The notes beneath the pieces are model-generated. The model worked only from the letters and a program-made list of their open reading frames with translations, was not told the origin of the DNA and did no database searches. 64,000 nt of DNA from Mesorhizobium sp. YC-39 (GTDB taxonomy: Bacteria > Pseudomonadota > Alphaproteobacteria > Rhizobiales > Rhizobiaceae): NCBI RefSeq assembly GCF_025753795.1, contig NZ_JAOWPS010000004.1, positions 744,001-808,000 of the forward strand. The letters are read 5' to 3'. The position numbers and the translations under genes are program-made. Positions 43,350 to 50,621 of the stretch are shown piece after piece. The first letter of the stretch is position 1. Every line of letters starts with the position of its first letter.

Positions 43350-43482
43350 GGGAGGTCCTGTGGTTGCGCCGAAATGGCGGGTGCCATGTAGTCTCAAAAA
43401 GAGAGCAGCACTAAAATAGGAATTGACCAACTCTCGTAAAGGAGGCAGTTTTGCGGGAGGTAGGCACACGCAAGGAACCAGC

Positions 43483-43893
43483 ATGGACAGCAAGATCCTC
43501 AATCTGCGATCGAAGATGGAGGTCTACAAAGCCATGACTGACGGGGGCAATTTTGCCGATTGCCCTGTTCGCGATGTGATCCAGGGTATCAGCGGCAAGT
43601 GGAGTTCGCTGCTGATGATGGCGCTGGCGGAGAGGCCATATCGCTTCGGCGAACTGCGGCGTCTCGTGCCTGACATCTCGCAGCGCATGCTGACCCAGAC
43701 GCTGCACGATCTGCAGCGTGACGGTTACGTCCATCGCGAGGTGTTCCCGACCAAACCGCCAAGCGTCGAATACAGCCTCACCGATCTCGGACGCTCGATG
43801 TTTGGCCCATTGCATGAGTTGATCCAATGGGCCGAACTCAACCATGGCGCGGTGCGCGACGCGCGTGCCGCCTTTGACGCCACCCCGACCTGA
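43483..43893 (+). CDS. HxlR-family transcriptional regulator
   Basis: 136 residues from ATG 43483, preceded by AAGGAACC. Winged helix: CPVRDVIQGISGKWSSLLMM, RFGELRRLVPDISQRMLTQT, LHDLQRDGYVHREVFPTKPP and VEYSLTDLGRSM. The cysteine in NFADCPVRD is the conserved HxlR/YodB redox-sensing position, so it may respond to quinones or electrophiles. Divergent from the quinone reductase gene. Confidence 0.92.
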   Translation: MDSKILNLRSKMEVYKAMTDGGNFADCPVRDVIQGISGKWSSLLMMALAERPYRFGELRRLVPDISQRMLTQTLHDLQRDGYVHREVFPTKPPSVEYSLTDLGRSMFGPLHELIQWAELNHGAVRDARAAFDATPT

Positions 43894-43968
43894 TCCTTCC
43901 GAGAGCCTGTAGCTTGATTTGCCAATGTCGCTGAAGGATTGTCCGGCCTGGGCGGGATTCGGCGGGCT

Positions 43969-45207
43969 ATGGGCAATTCTCTCGACATCGCGATTGCCGG
44001 CGCCGGGCCGGCGGGGCTCGCCACCGCGCTCTATCTGAAGCGCGCCGGGCATCGGGTCACGGTCTTCGAGCGGTTTGACGAGCCAAAGCCGGTCGGTTCC
44101 GGACTGATCCTGCAGCCGACCGGGCTGACGGTTCTCGCCGATCTTGGCCTGCTCGACGACATATTGGCGCTTGGCAGCCGCATCGATCGCCTGCACGGCG
44201 CCGACGCCAGGACCGGCCGCACCGTGCTCGCTGTGCGCTATGATGCGCAGCGCCGCGGCCGTTTCGGCGTGGCGGTGCATCGCGCGGCCTTGTTTGGCGT
44301 GCTTTTCCGTGCCGTTCAGCGTGAAGCGATCGCCATCGAGACCGGCGTCGAGATCGAGACGCTGGAGGCCGGCGAACGGGCGGTGCTGATTTGCGGCAAT
44401 GGACGAAGGGCTGGGCCGTTCGACCTTGTCGTCGATGCCAGCGGCTCGCGCTCCAAACTGCGACAGTGCCTGAAAGATCCGGGTGAGCCGCGACCACTCG
44501 CCTATGGAGCGTTCTGGGCCTCGCTCGGCTGGTGCAACGACGGTTTCGACGAGCAAGCGCTGCTGCAGCGCTATGACAGAGCGAGCGTGATGATCGGCGT
44601 GCTGCCGATCGGCCGGCCGGAGCCGGGCGCCGAGAAGATGGCGGCGTTCTTCTGGAGCCTCAAGCCGGCTGACGTCGAAAGCGTGCGGGCCGTAGGCCTT
44701 GAAACGTGGAAGGCGAGGGTGGTTCGGCTGTGGCCGGAATGCGAAGCGTTCACCAGCCAGATCGACAGTTTCGACCAGCTTTCGCTGGCGCGCTACGGCC
44801 ATCACACGCTCAAGCTGCCTGCCGGTCGGCGACTGGCTGTGATCGGCGACGCCGCGCATTCGACCAGCCCGCAACTCGGGCAAGGCGCGAACATGGCGCT
44901 GCTCGACGCGGCGGCGCTGAACTATGCGCTGCTGCGGGCCCAGGACATCGATGCCGCGCTGGGTGCCTATGTCCAGGCGCGGCGGTGGCATGTCCGGGTC
45001 TTCCAGGCGCTGTCACTGGCGCTGACGCCGTTCTACCAGTCGGATTCGATGGTGATGCCGTTTGTCCGCGACAGGCTGGTGGCGACGGTCGCAAGAATCC
45101 CGCCGACGCCGAGGATTCTTGCCTCGATGGTGGCTGGAACCGTAATCGATCCATTCAGGCGGATCGGACTTGCGGAAGCAATGTGGCCTGATCACCCTGC
45201 CGGATGA
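43969..45207 (+). CDS. FAD-dependent aromatic monooxygenase (UbiH/PHBH group)
   Basis: 412 residues from ATG 43969. FAD motif IAIAGAGPAGLATALYLKRA, second FAD/NADPH block DLVVDASGSRSKLRQCL, and the GD motif VIGDAAHSTSPQLGQGANMA identify a class A flavoprotein monooxygenase or related dehydrogenase. Substrate unknown. Its last 53 bp overlap the 3' end of the convergent glutathione transferase gene. A start at 43939 is possible but lacks support. Confidence 0.9.
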   Translation: MGNSLDIAIAGAGPAGLATALYLKRAGHRVTVFERFDEPKPVGSGLILQPTGLTVLADLGLLDDILALGSRIDRLHGADARTGRTVLAVRYDAQRRGRFGVAVHRAALFGVLFRAVQREAIAIETGVEIETLEAGERAVLICGNGRRAGPFDLVVDASGSRSKLRQCLKDPGEPRPLAYGAFWASLGWCNDGFDEQALLQRYDRASVMIGVLPIGRPEPGAEKMAAFFWSLKPADVESVRAVGLETWKARVVRLWPECEAFTSQIDSFDQLSLARYGHHTLKLPAGRRLAVIGDAAHSTSPQLGQGANMALLDAAALNYALLRAQDIDAALGAYVQARRWHVRVFQALSLALTPFYQSDSMVMPFVRDRLVATVARIPPTPRILASMVAGTVIDPFRRIGLAEAMWPDHPAG

Positions 45208-45880
45208 TCTCCGAAAGATGGGAAGCCTTCGCTCGCAGGAATGTGTGAAGGCGTTGCGGATAGTCCGGATCGACGGCCTCCTTCACCGATCGGCGTTCGC
45301 TCAATGCCATGCGCCATGCCCGGACAAGCGGCTTGTCGTCGAGGATGCCAAAATCGCCGATCCGGTCGAAGGTGTCGAAATAACGGAAGATTGGCCCGTA
45401 CACCGCATCAACGAGTGAAAAACGCGCGCCGGCGAACCATGGTCCCGGGCCGGTGCGATCAGCCAATTCCATCTCGATCCGGTCAAACATCGCCGACAGG
45501 GCTTCGCCTTCGGCCCGGAAGGCTGCTTCGCCAGCGGCGGAATAGAAGCGGCCGATGGCATTCAGGATGGCCGAGCCGAATTCGATCCAGGCGCGGTGCC
45601 GGGCGCGGGTCAGCGGGTCGGCAGGATGGAGTGGACCGGCTTCGGTTTCTTCCAAGAATTCGAGGATGACGGCCGATTCGAAGATCACCGTTTCGTTGCT
45701 GTCCCCATTCACGCGCAGCAGCGGCACCTTGCCGAGCGGCGATATCGCCTTGAACCAGGCCGGCTTGTCGGCGAGATCGATGGTGACGCGCTCGAATGGC
45801 AGCCCCTTCTCCATGAGCGATATCGCCGCGCGCTGCACATAGGGGCAGAGACGGTGGCTGACGAGCGTGAGCTGGGCCAT
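45155..45880 (-). CDS. Glutathione S-transferase
   Basis: 241 residues from ATG 45880. N-terminal thioredoxin-like domain with SHRLCPYVQRAAISLMEKGL; the Cys in CPYV suggests an omega/lambda-type thiol transferase active site. The glutathione-binding cis-Pro and ESAVI block is LGKVPLLRVNG and ETVIFESAVILEFLEET. The C-terminal helical domain includes WFAGARFSLVDAVYGPIFRY. Starts right next to the Rieske gene stop, forming a two-gene operon controlled by the MarR/operator region upstream. Confidence 0.92.
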   Translation of the reverse strand: MAQLTLVSHRLCPYVQRAAISLMEKGLPFERVTIDLADKPAWFKAISPLGKVPLLRVNGDSNETVIFESAVILEFLEETEAGPLHPADPLTRARHRAWIEFGSAILNAIGRFYSAAGEAAFRAEGEALSAMFDRIEMELADRTGPGPWFAGARFSLVDAVYGPIFRYFDTFDRIGDFGILDDKPLVRAWRMALSERRSVKEAVDPDYPQRLHTFLRAKASHLSEIIRQGDQATLLPQVRSA

Positions 45881-45881
45881 T

Positions 45882-46187
45882 TCACTCTCCCCAGACATAG
45901 TTCAGGACGCCATCCTCAACGCGGGTGGACAGGAACATCAGGCGCGAGCTTTTCGGCGCCGGACCCTCCAGACGGTCGCCGCTCGCCATGTCGAAGGCGG
46001 CGCCATGCCACTGGCACACGAGCTTGCCGTCCTTGCAGTCGAGCGGCCCGCCGAAATGCAGGCAGACATTGGCGGCAGCGCGGATGCGCTCGCCGCTGCG
46101 CCAGACATGCACCTCGCGGCCGAAGAACGGAGCGATCAGGCTGCCCTTTTCCGGTATTTCGGCGACCTTGCAGATTTCATGTTTCAT
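45882..46187 (-). CDS. Rieske [2Fe-2S] ferredoxin
   Basis: 101 residues from ATG 46187. The cluster-binding residues are in CLHFGGPLDCKDG and VCQWHGAAFDM (C-x-H ... C-x-x-H). Single-domain Rieske proteins serve as electron carriers for oxygenases or as redox helpers. It begins next to three palindromic operators and is followed without a gap by the GST gene, so the pair is likely one regulated redox operon. A start at 46238 would lie inside the operators and is rejected. Confidence 0.92.
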   Translation of the reverse strand: MKHEICKVAEIPEKGSLIAPFFGREVHVWRSGERIRAAANVCLHFGGPLDCKDGKLVCQWHGAAFDMASGDRLEGPAPKSSRLMFLSTRVEDGVLNYVWGE

Positions 46188-46202
46188 CGGAGTTGCCTTC
46201 AG

Positions 46203-46266
46203 ATAGATGCAATTGCATCTATATAGATGCGAATGCATCGATCGTCAATCTTGATGCAATTGCATC
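46203..46266. promoter_or_regulatory. Three palindromic operators in the Rieske/MarR divergent region
   Basis: Copies at 46206-46219 (GATGCAATTGCATC), 46226-46239 (GATGCGAATGCATC, one change) and 46253-46266 (GATGCAATTGCATC). The first extends to a perfect 20-bp palindrome, ATAGATGCAATTGCATCTAT. Start-to-start spacings are 20 and 27 bp. The sites lie between start codons at 46187 and 46286, so the MarR protein most likely binds here and controls both directions. Confidence 0.85.
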
Positions 46267-46285
46267 TATTGCTTATGCTTCGGGA

Positions 46286-46744
46286 ATGATCGAGAAAGCC
46301 TCTCCTTCGCCGGCTGCCATCAAGGCCTGGGCCCGCCTGATGCGCGTTTCACGCCAGCTCGTGGAAAAAGTGGAGGATGCGCTGAAGGATGGCGGCTTGC
46401 CGCCGCTCGCCTGGTACGACGTGCTGCATGAACTTGCCGAAGCGGGCGAGGGCGGGCTGAGGCCGTTCCAACTCATCGAGCGGACGCTGTTCGCGCAATA
46501 TAATGTCTCACGGCTGCTGGCGCGGCTCGAAAGCGAGAGCTTGATAGAGAAGATTCCGGTAGCGGATGACGGCCGCGGCCAGACTATTCGCATCACCGGC
46601 AAGGGGCGCGAGACGCGCCGCCGCATGTGGACCGTTTATGGCAGGTCAATCGCGGAGTTGGTCGGTGCCAGGCTTCCGGCTGAAGAACTCGAAATGTTGG
46701 CGGCCTTGCTAGGGAGGCTGCGCCACCCACCGGCCATGGAGTGA
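46286..46744 (+). CDS. MarR-family transcriptional regulator
   Basis: 152 residues from ATG 46286. Winged helix with LPPLAWYDVLHELAEAGEGG, RPFQLIERTLFAQYNVSRLL, ARLESESLIEKIPVADDGRG and the wing/tail QTIRITGKGRETRRRMW. MarR proteins bind ~20-bp palindromes, matching the operators immediately upstream; autoregulation and control of the Rieske-GST operon follow naturally. No Cys in the DNA-binding region, so a ligand rather than thiol oxidation is the likelier signal. Confidence 0.93.
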   Translation: MIEKASPSPAAIKAWARLMRVSRQLVEKVEDALKDGGLPPLAWYDVLHELAEAGEGGLRPFQLIERTLFAQYNVSRLLARLESESLIEKIPVADDGRGQTIRITGKGRETRRRMWTVYGRSIAELVGARLPAEELEMLAALLGRLRHPPAME

Positions 46745-46774
46745 CTGCAGCCGCAAAACGGACGGCGATTCGTG

Positions 46775-47206
46775 TTAAATCGGGTAGCCTGCAAGGAATG
46801 CCAATGCCGCCAGCACGCCAAGCGTGGCGCGAACCAGATGGAAATCGCCCCATTTGACGATCAGGTTCCGGGCTTCCGGATTGGCGACGGCCGCATCCAT
46901 CGCTTCCAGCAACCGGTTTGTCGGCATCATCACGATCAGCGTCCATGGCCAGGGCAGAATGATCAGCACCGCGCCGATCAGATAGGCGAGAATGCCGGTC
47001 TGCCACCAGGCAATAACGCCAAGAATACAGGCGATAACGGCAATCGACGCCTGCATGGCCGCGCCACGTTTGTAGGAGGGTTGCCATTCCTGCAGCAGCG
47101 CCCGGTCATCGAGCCGAAGGCGCGCGGGTTGTTCGGCGACACTGACATAGATGGCGGCGCCCGCGAAGGCTGCGGCGACGGTCAAGGCGAGCAAACCAGC
47201 GAGCAT
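46775..47206 (-). CDS. DUF1772 integral membrane protein
   Basis: 143 residues from ATG 47206. About four helices; opening LAGLLALTVAAAFAGAAIYV followed by SVAEQPARLRLDD is the DUF1772 pattern, with WPWTLIVMMPTNRLLEAMDA in the middle. Function unknown. Divergent from a TetR regulator, a frequent arrangement for this family. A start 51 bp upstream is possible. Confidence 0.85.
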   Translation of the reverse strand: MLAGLLALTVAAAFAGAAIYVSVAEQPARLRLDDRALLQEWQPSYKRGAAMQASIAVIACILGVIAWWQTGILAYLIGAVLIILPWPWTLIVMMPTNRLLEAMDAAVANPEARNLIVKWGDFHLVRATLGVLAALAFLAGYPI

Positions 47207-47320
47207 CCTGATCTCCGCGATAAACCGCCATCTTTCCACGATAAACCGTTTGGGCATGGCGGACCAAGACAGAAATAGGACTTGCACCGATTGGGGCAAT
47301 ACGCCATAGAGGTACAGAAC

Positions 47321-47336
47321 CGTAACGTACGGTACG
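47321..47336. promoter_or_regulatory. Probable TetR operator
   Basis: CGTAACGTACGGTACG, 14 of 16 positions palindromic, lies in the 154-bp gap between DUF1772 and TetR genes, 24 bp before the TetR start. Confidence 0.55.
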
Positions 47337-47360
47337 CGGACTCCGCAAGGCAGGAAGAAC

Positions 47361-48014
47361 TTGTTGCAAGCAGGCACCGAAATCGACACCAGCGAAGCGC
47401 TGACGGAGCGGCAGCAGGCCGTGCTGGACGCTGCCCTTCGTCTGCTGGTCGAGGAGGGCGATAACCTGACCATGACCGCCGTGGCGCGGCGGGCGAGCTG
47501 TTCCAAGGAAACGCTCTACAAATGGTTCGGCGACCGCGATGGGCTGTTGACCGCAACGGTGCAGTGGCAGGCCTCCAAGGTGCGGGTGGTGCCAGTCGAT
47601 GGCAAGGGGCTCGACCTCGCCTCGCTGACGGTGAGCCTGGAGCGTTTCGCCTCCGACTGGCTCAAGGTGATTTCGAGCGATACGTCGATCGCGCTCAACA
47701 GGGTGGCGGTCGGGCACGCCGGTTCCGGTAAGGACGATCTCGGCGCCATCGTGCTGGAGAATGGCCGCTTCGCGCTGGCGAAGCGGCTGAAGCCGGTGCT
47801 GGAAGCAGGCCGGCAAGCCGGGTTTCTCGACTTTTCGGACGCCGAAACGGCGTTCCGGACCTTTTTCGGGCTGGTCGCTCGCGATGTGCAGATACGCCTG
47901 CTGCTCGGCGACCGGCTGGAATTGACTGATGCGGCGATCGGCGGCGATGCCGTCCGCGCGACGCAGCAGTTTCTCGCTCTTTACGGAGCAAAAACCGGGC
48001 CGCAGGGCCCCTAG
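47361..48014 (+). CDS. TetR-family transcriptional regulator
   Basis: 217 residues with a TTG start (a second TTG follows directly) after CAGGAAG. The helix-turn-helix is ALTERQQAVLDAALRLLVEE, MTAVARRASCSKETLYKWFG, DRDGLLTATVQW. The C-terminal ligand-binding domain has the TetR_C pattern with GLDLASLTVSLERFASDWLK and FRTFFGLVARDVQIRLLLGD. Probably controls the divergent DUF1772 gene and itself. Its stop codon overlaps the start of a palindromic element. Confidence 0.9.
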   Translation: MLQAGTEIDTSEALTERQQAVLDAALRLLVEEGDNLTMTAVARRASCSKETLYKWFGDRDGLLTATVQWQASKVRVVPVDGKGLDLASLTVSLERFASDWLKVISSDTSIALNRVAVGHAGSGKDDLGAIVLENGRFALAKRLKPVLEAGRQAGFLDFSDAETAFRTFFGLVARDVQIRLLLGDRLELTDAAIGGDAVRATQQFLALYGAKTGPQGP

Positions 48015-48127
48015 AGCCGGATGATTTCAGGTCAAGTCGACCTGAAATCTGAATCCGGCTCTAAATCAAAGAGATAGAGCACGATGTCGTCCGAAAACCG
48101 CTTCACACTTTTCGGCATCGTGCTCTG
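48013..48127. repeat. Two-part palindromic mosaic element (RIME-like)
   Basis: Part 1 (48013-48062): AGAGCCGGATGATTTCAGGT... inverted as ...ACCTGAAATCTGAATCCGGC-TCT, arms of about 22 bp. Part 2 (48077-48127): AGAGCACGATG ... CCGAAAA, inverted as TTTTCGG ... CATCGTGCTCT. Same architecture as the element that interrupts the molbindin gene at 5.4 kb. Fills the gap between TetR and ilvC, so the ilvC promoter is within or right beside it. Confidence 0.8.
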
Positions 48128-48149
48128 AATTCAACGGGAAGGAAGAACA

Positions 48150-49169
48150 ATGCGTGTCTATTACGATCGCGATGCCGATCTCAATCTGATCAAGGGCAAG
48201 AAGGTCGCCATCATCGGCTATGGCAGCCAGGGCAGGGCGCATGCGCTCAACCTGAAGGATTCCGGCGCCAAGGACATCGCCATCGGCCTCAAGGCCGGCT
48301 CGGCGACCGCCAAGAAGGTCGAGGCCGACGGGCTCAAGGTGATGAGCGTGGCGGACGCCGCCAAATGGGCCGACCTGATGATGATGGCGACGCCGGACGA
48401 ATTGCAGGCCGACATCTACAAAAACGAGATCGCGCCGAACATCCGCGATGGCGCGGCGATCGCCTTTGCCCACGGCCTCAACGTGCATTTTGGCCTGATC
48501 GAGCCGAAGGCCTCGGTCGACGTCGTCATGATCGCGCCGAAAGGTCCCGGCCACACCGTGCGCGGCGAATACCAGAAGGGTGGCGGCGTGCCGTGCCTGG
48601 TCGCGGTCAATCAGGACGCTTCGGGCAATGCGCTCGATCTGGCTCTGTCCTATGCCTGCGGCGTTGGTGGCGGCCGTTCCGGCATCATCGAGACCAATTT
48701 CCGCGAGGAATGCGAGACCGACCTGTTCGGCGAGCAGGTGGTGCTATGCGGTGGTCTGGTCGAGCTGATCCGCGCCGGCTTCGAGACGCTGGTGGAAGCC
48801 GGCTATGCGCCCGAGATGGCCTATTTCGAGTGTCTGCACGAGGTCAAGCTGATCGTCGATTTGATCTATGAGGGCGGTATCGCCAACATGAACTACTCGA
48901 TCTCGAACACCGCCGAATGGGGCGAATATGTTTCGGGTCCGCGCATCATCACCGCCGACACCAAGGCCGAGATGAAGCGCGTGCTGAAGGATATCCAGAC
49001 CGGCAAGTTCACCTCGGAATGGATGCAGGAATACCGCGCCGGCCTGTCGCGCTTCAAGGGCATCCGCCGCAACAATGACAACCACCAGATCGAGGAAGTC
49101 GGCGCCAAGCTGCGCGCGATGATGCCGTGGATTTCCAAGAACAAGTTGGTTGACAAGGCCAAGAACTGA
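48150..49169 (+). CDS. ilvC: Ketol-acid reductoisomerase, class I
   Basis: Second step of Ile/Val synthesis: isomerisation and NADPH reduction of acetolactate. 339 residues, the class I (short) form. Opens MRVYYDRDADLNLIKGKKVA, NADPH motif IIGYGSQGRAHALNLKDSG, catalytic block APKGPGHTVRGEYQKGGGVP, ETDLFGEQVVLCGGLVELIR and the metal-binding EMAYFECLHEVKLIVDLIYE. Ends ISKNKLVDKAKN. Unlinked to ilvBN (20 kb away). Followed by a degenerate copy of its own last 13 codons and then a terminator. Confidence 0.97.
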   Translation: MRVYYDRDADLNLIKGKKVAIIGYGSQGRAHALNLKDSGAKDIAIGLKAGSATAKKVEADGLKVMSVADAAKWADLMMMATPDELQADIYKNEIAPNIRDGAAIAFAHGLNVHFGLIEPKASVDVVMIAPKGPGHTVRGEYQKGGGVPCLVAVNQDASGNALDLALSYACGVGGGRSGIIETNFREECETDLFGEQVVLCGGLVELIRAGFETLVEAGYAPEMAYFECLHEVKLIVDLIYEGGIANMNYSISNTAEWGEYVSGPRIITADTKAEMKRVLKDIQTGKFTSEWMQEYRAGLSRFKGIRRNNDNHQIEEVGAKLRAMMPWISKNKLVDKAKN

Positions 49170-49230
49170 TCGAAATCCACGGGTTGTCTTCTTGCGCGTC
49201 CTCGGGCTTCGCCCTGCGGTCGCGCGGGAG

Positions 49231-49271
49231 ATTTCGAAGAACAAGCTGGTTGATAAGGCGAAGAACTGATC
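49231..49271 (+). pseudogene. Remnant of a second ilvC 3' end
   Basis: 41 bp matching 49131-49171 at 37 positions, offset by exactly 100 bp. It encodes ISKNKLVDKAKN and a stop, identical in protein to the ilvC C-terminus. All four differences are at third codon positions, so this piece diverged while under selection as part of a functional ilvC gene. It is preceded by ~55 bp unrelated to ilvC. Confidence 0.8.
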
Positions 49272-49301
49272 CCGCGATCCCAGTCTTCCAAAAAAAACGC
49301 A

Positions 49302-49330
49302 AGCCGGCGGAGCGATCCGCCGGCTTTTTC
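49302..49330 (+). terminator. Rho-independent terminator after ilvC
   Basis: 10-bp stem AGCCGGCGGA / TCCGCCGGCT, loop GCGA, followed by TTTTTCTT. Lies 133 bp after the ilvC stop, downstream of the ilvC remnant. Confidence 0.85.
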
Positions 49331-49373
49331 TTGCAGCTGGCCAGCATGGCCAGACCGGCGAAATCTTGCTTGT

Positions 49374-49658
49374 TCAGCCGTAGTGCCAGTGCGGCTTCGG
49401 TTCGGTGCCGGCGAACATCACGCCGATGCGGTCCTCGCGGCGCCAGCGGACCACTGCCCTGTAGGCGATGCCATCGACCGGCACATAGAGCAGGAATTCG
49501 TCGGGCACGCGTGCGTCGATCGAGACTTTCAGTTCCGCGCCGCCGGCATGCATGTTGCGCACCGTGCAGGTGACCTCGGAATTGGTCACACCGGTCAGGA
49601 TCGTCGCGCCCTTCAGCACGCGCTGCCTGCGTTTGTCCCTGTGTTCGTCTTCGGCCAT
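49374..49658 (-). CDS. PilZ-domain protein
   Basis: 94 residues from ATG 49658. RDKRRQRVLKGATIL supplies the arginine-rich PilZ motif (R-x-x-x-R), and VRNMHAGGAELKV the second motif, in which the usual Ser of (D/N)-x-S-x-x-G is His. Ends VVRWRREDRIGVMFAGTEPK, the family beta strand. Probable cyclic-di-GMP effector, and thus a possible target of the diguanylate cyclase at 18 kb; the Ser-to-His change may weaken ligand binding. Single gene. Confidence 0.82.
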   Translation of the reverse strand: MAEDEHRDKRRQRVLKGATILTGVTNSEVTCTVRNMHAGGAELKVSIDARVPDEFLLYVPVDGIAYRAVVRWRREDRIGVMFAGTEPKPHWHYG

Positions 49659-49843
49659 CGCGCAATTCCGGCGATCGTTCCCTGGGTGATCGTCGCATAT
49701 CAAGCGGTGCGATCGGCACGATAACTAGGCCCATCTGATAAAGATCGCGTTATCATTGGCGGCGGCGCGATTTCTGATGGATCTCAAACGAAGAACGGCG
49801 CCGCAGGCTGCGGCACCGTTCTGGAATTCACCTGTCGCTCGAC

Positions 49844-50422
49844 TCAGCTATATGGCGACCAGCACTGCTGACGGGGACCGCCATAGGGTTGGAACGTGTT
49901 GTCCCAGGCGCGATACGAGCGGTAACGATTGTAGCACCACCGGACGTGAGCGCTGGACCCTGCACGATAATAGCGCCGCGGTGCCGGCGCATCGTAGTAG
50001 TTGTAGTTGTTGTACATGCTGCCAAGGCCGAGCCCGAGGCCGAGGCCAAGAATCGCGGCGCCCGCACCATCATCGTAGTAGCCGCCGCGGTAATAGCGGC
50101 GATGATGGCGCCAACGCCAGTCATCCCCGCCATTCCAGTGTCTACGGTGCCAGTTTCGGCGGTTCCAGTCACCGCGGTCCCAATTGCCCGACCTTGAGAA
50201 ACGGCGCCCGTCATTGCGACGCCATTGCCACTCGTTGAAACGCGGGTTGTTGCCGCCCGCCCAGCCATCGCGGACAGGCATGATCGTCGGCGCAGCGGTG
50301 CTGGCGGGAATAGAGAGATCCGGCTGCATGATCGGGCCGGCGGAGGACGGTGCGGTGATGCCGGAGATGAGGCCCAAGGCCAACAGCCCGGATTTGACTG
50401 TGGAAGAAAAGAGCGAGTTCAT
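49844..50422 (-). CDS. BA14K-family exported protein
   Basis: 192 residues from ATG 50422. Signal peptide with LLALGLISGITAPSSA/GPIM. A central Arg/Trp/Asn/Gly/Tyr-rich low-complexity part (RRNWHRRHWNGGDDWRWRHH, then RRYYRGGYYDDG) and a short hydrophobic Gly/Leu stretch (AAILGLGLGLGLG). The C-terminal WCYNRYRSYRAWDNTFQPYG is the BA14K motif, first known from an immunoreactive Brucella protein and common in Rhizobiales. Envelope location likely; lectin-like activity has been reported for the Brucella protein. Confidence 0.88.
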   Translation of the reverse strand: MNSLFSSTVKSGLLALGLISGITAPSSAGPIMQPDLSIPASTAAPTIMPVRDGWAGGNNPRFNEWQWRRNDGRRFSRSGNWDRGDWNRRNWHRRHWNGGDDWRWRHHRRYYRGGYYDDGAGAAILGLGLGLGLGSMYNNYNYYDAPAPRRYYRAGSSAHVRWCYNRYRSYRAWDNTFQPYGGPRQQCWSPYS

Positions 50423-50621
50423 TGCACTCTCCAAGAGATTTCAGGCCCCACGCCCAGAATACCCCGGGGAAGAACCTGATTGATGGAACTTTCCGTCTGA
50501 ACGGAGGATGAACGGAAAAGGTTCCGTCAACCATAGCGGGATTGCCATCAGGACCAATCGATCTTCGCTGGTGGTTCTGCGATCTTGTTTTCTCTCTCGC
50601 TTGCAGGCAAAGGTCACGGCC

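Noticed and set aside
49231..49271. A second, separate small gene after ilvC
   Set aside because: The only coding similarity is to the last 12 residues of IlvC; there is no start codon or further frame.
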